In this document: piece by piece, positions 5,236 to 6,032 of the stretch
Numbering within the stretch: the first letter of the stretch is position 1
Layout: the number at the start of each line of letters is the position of its first letter
Program-made: the position numbers and the translations under genes
NCBI GenBank assembly: GCA_002423905.1
Contig: DIVC01000008.1
Span: 2,960-8,991, forward strand
Direction: 5' to 3'
Length of the DNA: 6,032 bases
Source: Idiomarina sp. UBA6142
GTDB taxonomy: Bacteria > Pseudomonadota > Gammaproteobacteria > Enterobacterales > Alteromonadaceae
Notes under the pieces: model-generated
The model's input: only the letters and a program-made list of their open reading frames with translations
Database searches by the model: none
What the model was told of the DNA's origin: nothing

Positions 5236-6032
5236 ATGTTGAAGCAACAATTGCGAGCCATCAGTTCACTGCTTACCAGTGTGACCTTTATTGGTATTTG
5301 CGTGGGCATGACCAGCACCTTGTTATCATTACGTGCCACCATGGAAGACTTTGGCACCCTCACCACCGGCATGATCATGTCGGCTTACTTTATCGGCTTT
5401 TTATTTGGTACCACGCGAGCTCCCAAAGATATCCGTCGAGTCGGCTATATTCGCGCCTTTGGCGGCTTAGCCGCACTGGGCGCAGCATCGGTATTGATTC
5501 AAGCGGTGTGGATTGACCCGCTGGTCTGGTTTGTCATGCGCTTTCTGACCGGCTTCGCCATGTCAGCAATTTTTGTCATTGTTGAAAGCTGGCTTAACAC
5601 CATGGCCGATAACCGTAATCGTGGCACGGTGTTATCGGTTTACTTGGTACTGATTTACGGCGGTTTGGTCATTGGTCAGTTACTGCTCGGCATTGCTGAC
5701 CCCAGCGGCTTTGTCGCCTTCGCGCTGGTGGCACTGCTGATGAACCTGTCAATTATTCCGATCTTAATCAGCGTTACCGTTGAACCGACCGGCCATGAAC
5801 CGCGCGCCGTGCCACTAGGCCAACTGTTTAAAATAGTACCGCTGGGGCTGGTCAACGCCTTCATTATGCAGGCATGTTTTGCCATGTTTTACGGTATTGG
5901 CCCCATGTATGCGCTGTATATCGGCTTAACCGTTGAGCAAGTATCGCTATTTATGGCGGCATTTATTCTCGGCGGTTTGCTCGCCCAAGCACCGATTGGC
6001 TATTTATCAGACCGCATCGATAGGCGCTGGAT
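5236..6032 (+). CDS. MFS transporter, YcaD-like, 3' end outside the window
   Basis: This open frame runs from ATG at 5236 to the window edge without a stop, giving 265 residues of an expected 380-420. It is a major facilitator superfamily inner-membrane transporter. Hydrophobic segments appear at about residues 10-32, 44-59, 72-92, 96-118, 130-150, 157-180, 204-226 and 233-255. The loop after the second segment (TTRAPKDIRRVGYIR) fits the MFS loop 2-3 position. IVESWLNTMADNRNRGTVLSVY (114-135) resembles the VVES...RNRG...Y stretch of E. coli YcaD, and GYLSDRIDRRW near the edge is the loop 8-9 motif. The substrate cannot be told. AGGA lies about 10 nt before the start, a usable but not ideal spacing. 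The gene is divergent from the DUF2066-hda operon, at a place where purM often lies in relatives. Confidence 0.87.
   Translation, partial: MLKQQLRAISSLLTSVTFIGICVGMTSTLLSLRATMEDFGTLTTGMIMSAYFIGFLFGTTRAPKDIRRVGYIRAFGGLAALGAASVLIQAVWIDPLVWFVMRFLTGFAMSAIFVIVESWLNTMADNRNRGTVLSVYLVLIYGGLVIGQLLLGIADPSGFVAFALVALLMNLSIIPILISVTVEPTGHEPRAVPLGQLFKIVPLGLVNAFIMQACFAMFYGIGPMYALYIGLTVEQVSLFMAAFILGGLLAQAPIGYLSDRIDRRW

Noticed and set aside
1..6032. tRNA, rRNA, CRISPR arrays, insertion sequences, toxin-antitoxin or phage-defence genes
   Set aside because: No repeats, transposase motifs, cloverleaf-type sequences or defence domains were seen. Nearly all the DNA is explained by conserved housekeeping genes.

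Overview
The window is ordinary-looking chromosomal DNA from a gammaproteobacterium, with moderate GC and tightly packed genes. The gene set bepA, a yfgD-type ArsC-family gene, wrbA, a DUF2069 gene, hda and a DUF2066 gene is a neighbourhood known from Pseudomonas, Vibrio and Alteromonadales-type bacteria. Escherichia coli keeps a reduced bepA-yfgD-hda version. A marine Alteromonadales member (for example Idiomarinaceae) is a guess from gene order and protein style, not a proven assignment.

Layout from left to right. Positions 1-59 hold a sigma-E-like promoter. Next is bepA (60-1502, +), a periplasmic M48 metalloprotease with TPR repeats. Its 3' end overlaps by 12 bases with a convergent thioredoxin-fold lipoprotein gene (1491-1958, -). 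A 45-base divergent gap leads into a plus-strand operon: yfgD-type arsC (2004-2357), wrbA (2354-2926, ATGA overlap) and a DUF2069 membrane protein (2931-3323). This operon meets, tail to tail with a 4-base overlap, a minus-strand operon of a DUF2066 gene followed by hda (5055 down to 3320), coupled by TGATG. A 180-base divergent intergenic region (5056-5235) separates that operon from an MFS transporter gene (5236 to the window edge, +), which is cut off.

Functional themes. The left part concerns the cell envelope: BepA for outer-membrane protein quality control, and an anchored thiol-disulfide protein. The middle operon combines two redox-type proteins with a small membrane protein of unknown role. 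The minus-strand operon pairs an exported protein of unknown function with Hda, the clamp-dependent factor that inactivates DnaA-ATP. The most interesting regulatory signal is a perfect consensus DnaA box (TTATCCACA on the minus strand) in the intergenic region just upstream of the putative promoter of the DUF2066-hda operon. It suggests that DnaA may control synthesis of its own inactivator. No mobile element, RNA gene, CRISPR array or clearly novel multi-gene system was seen.
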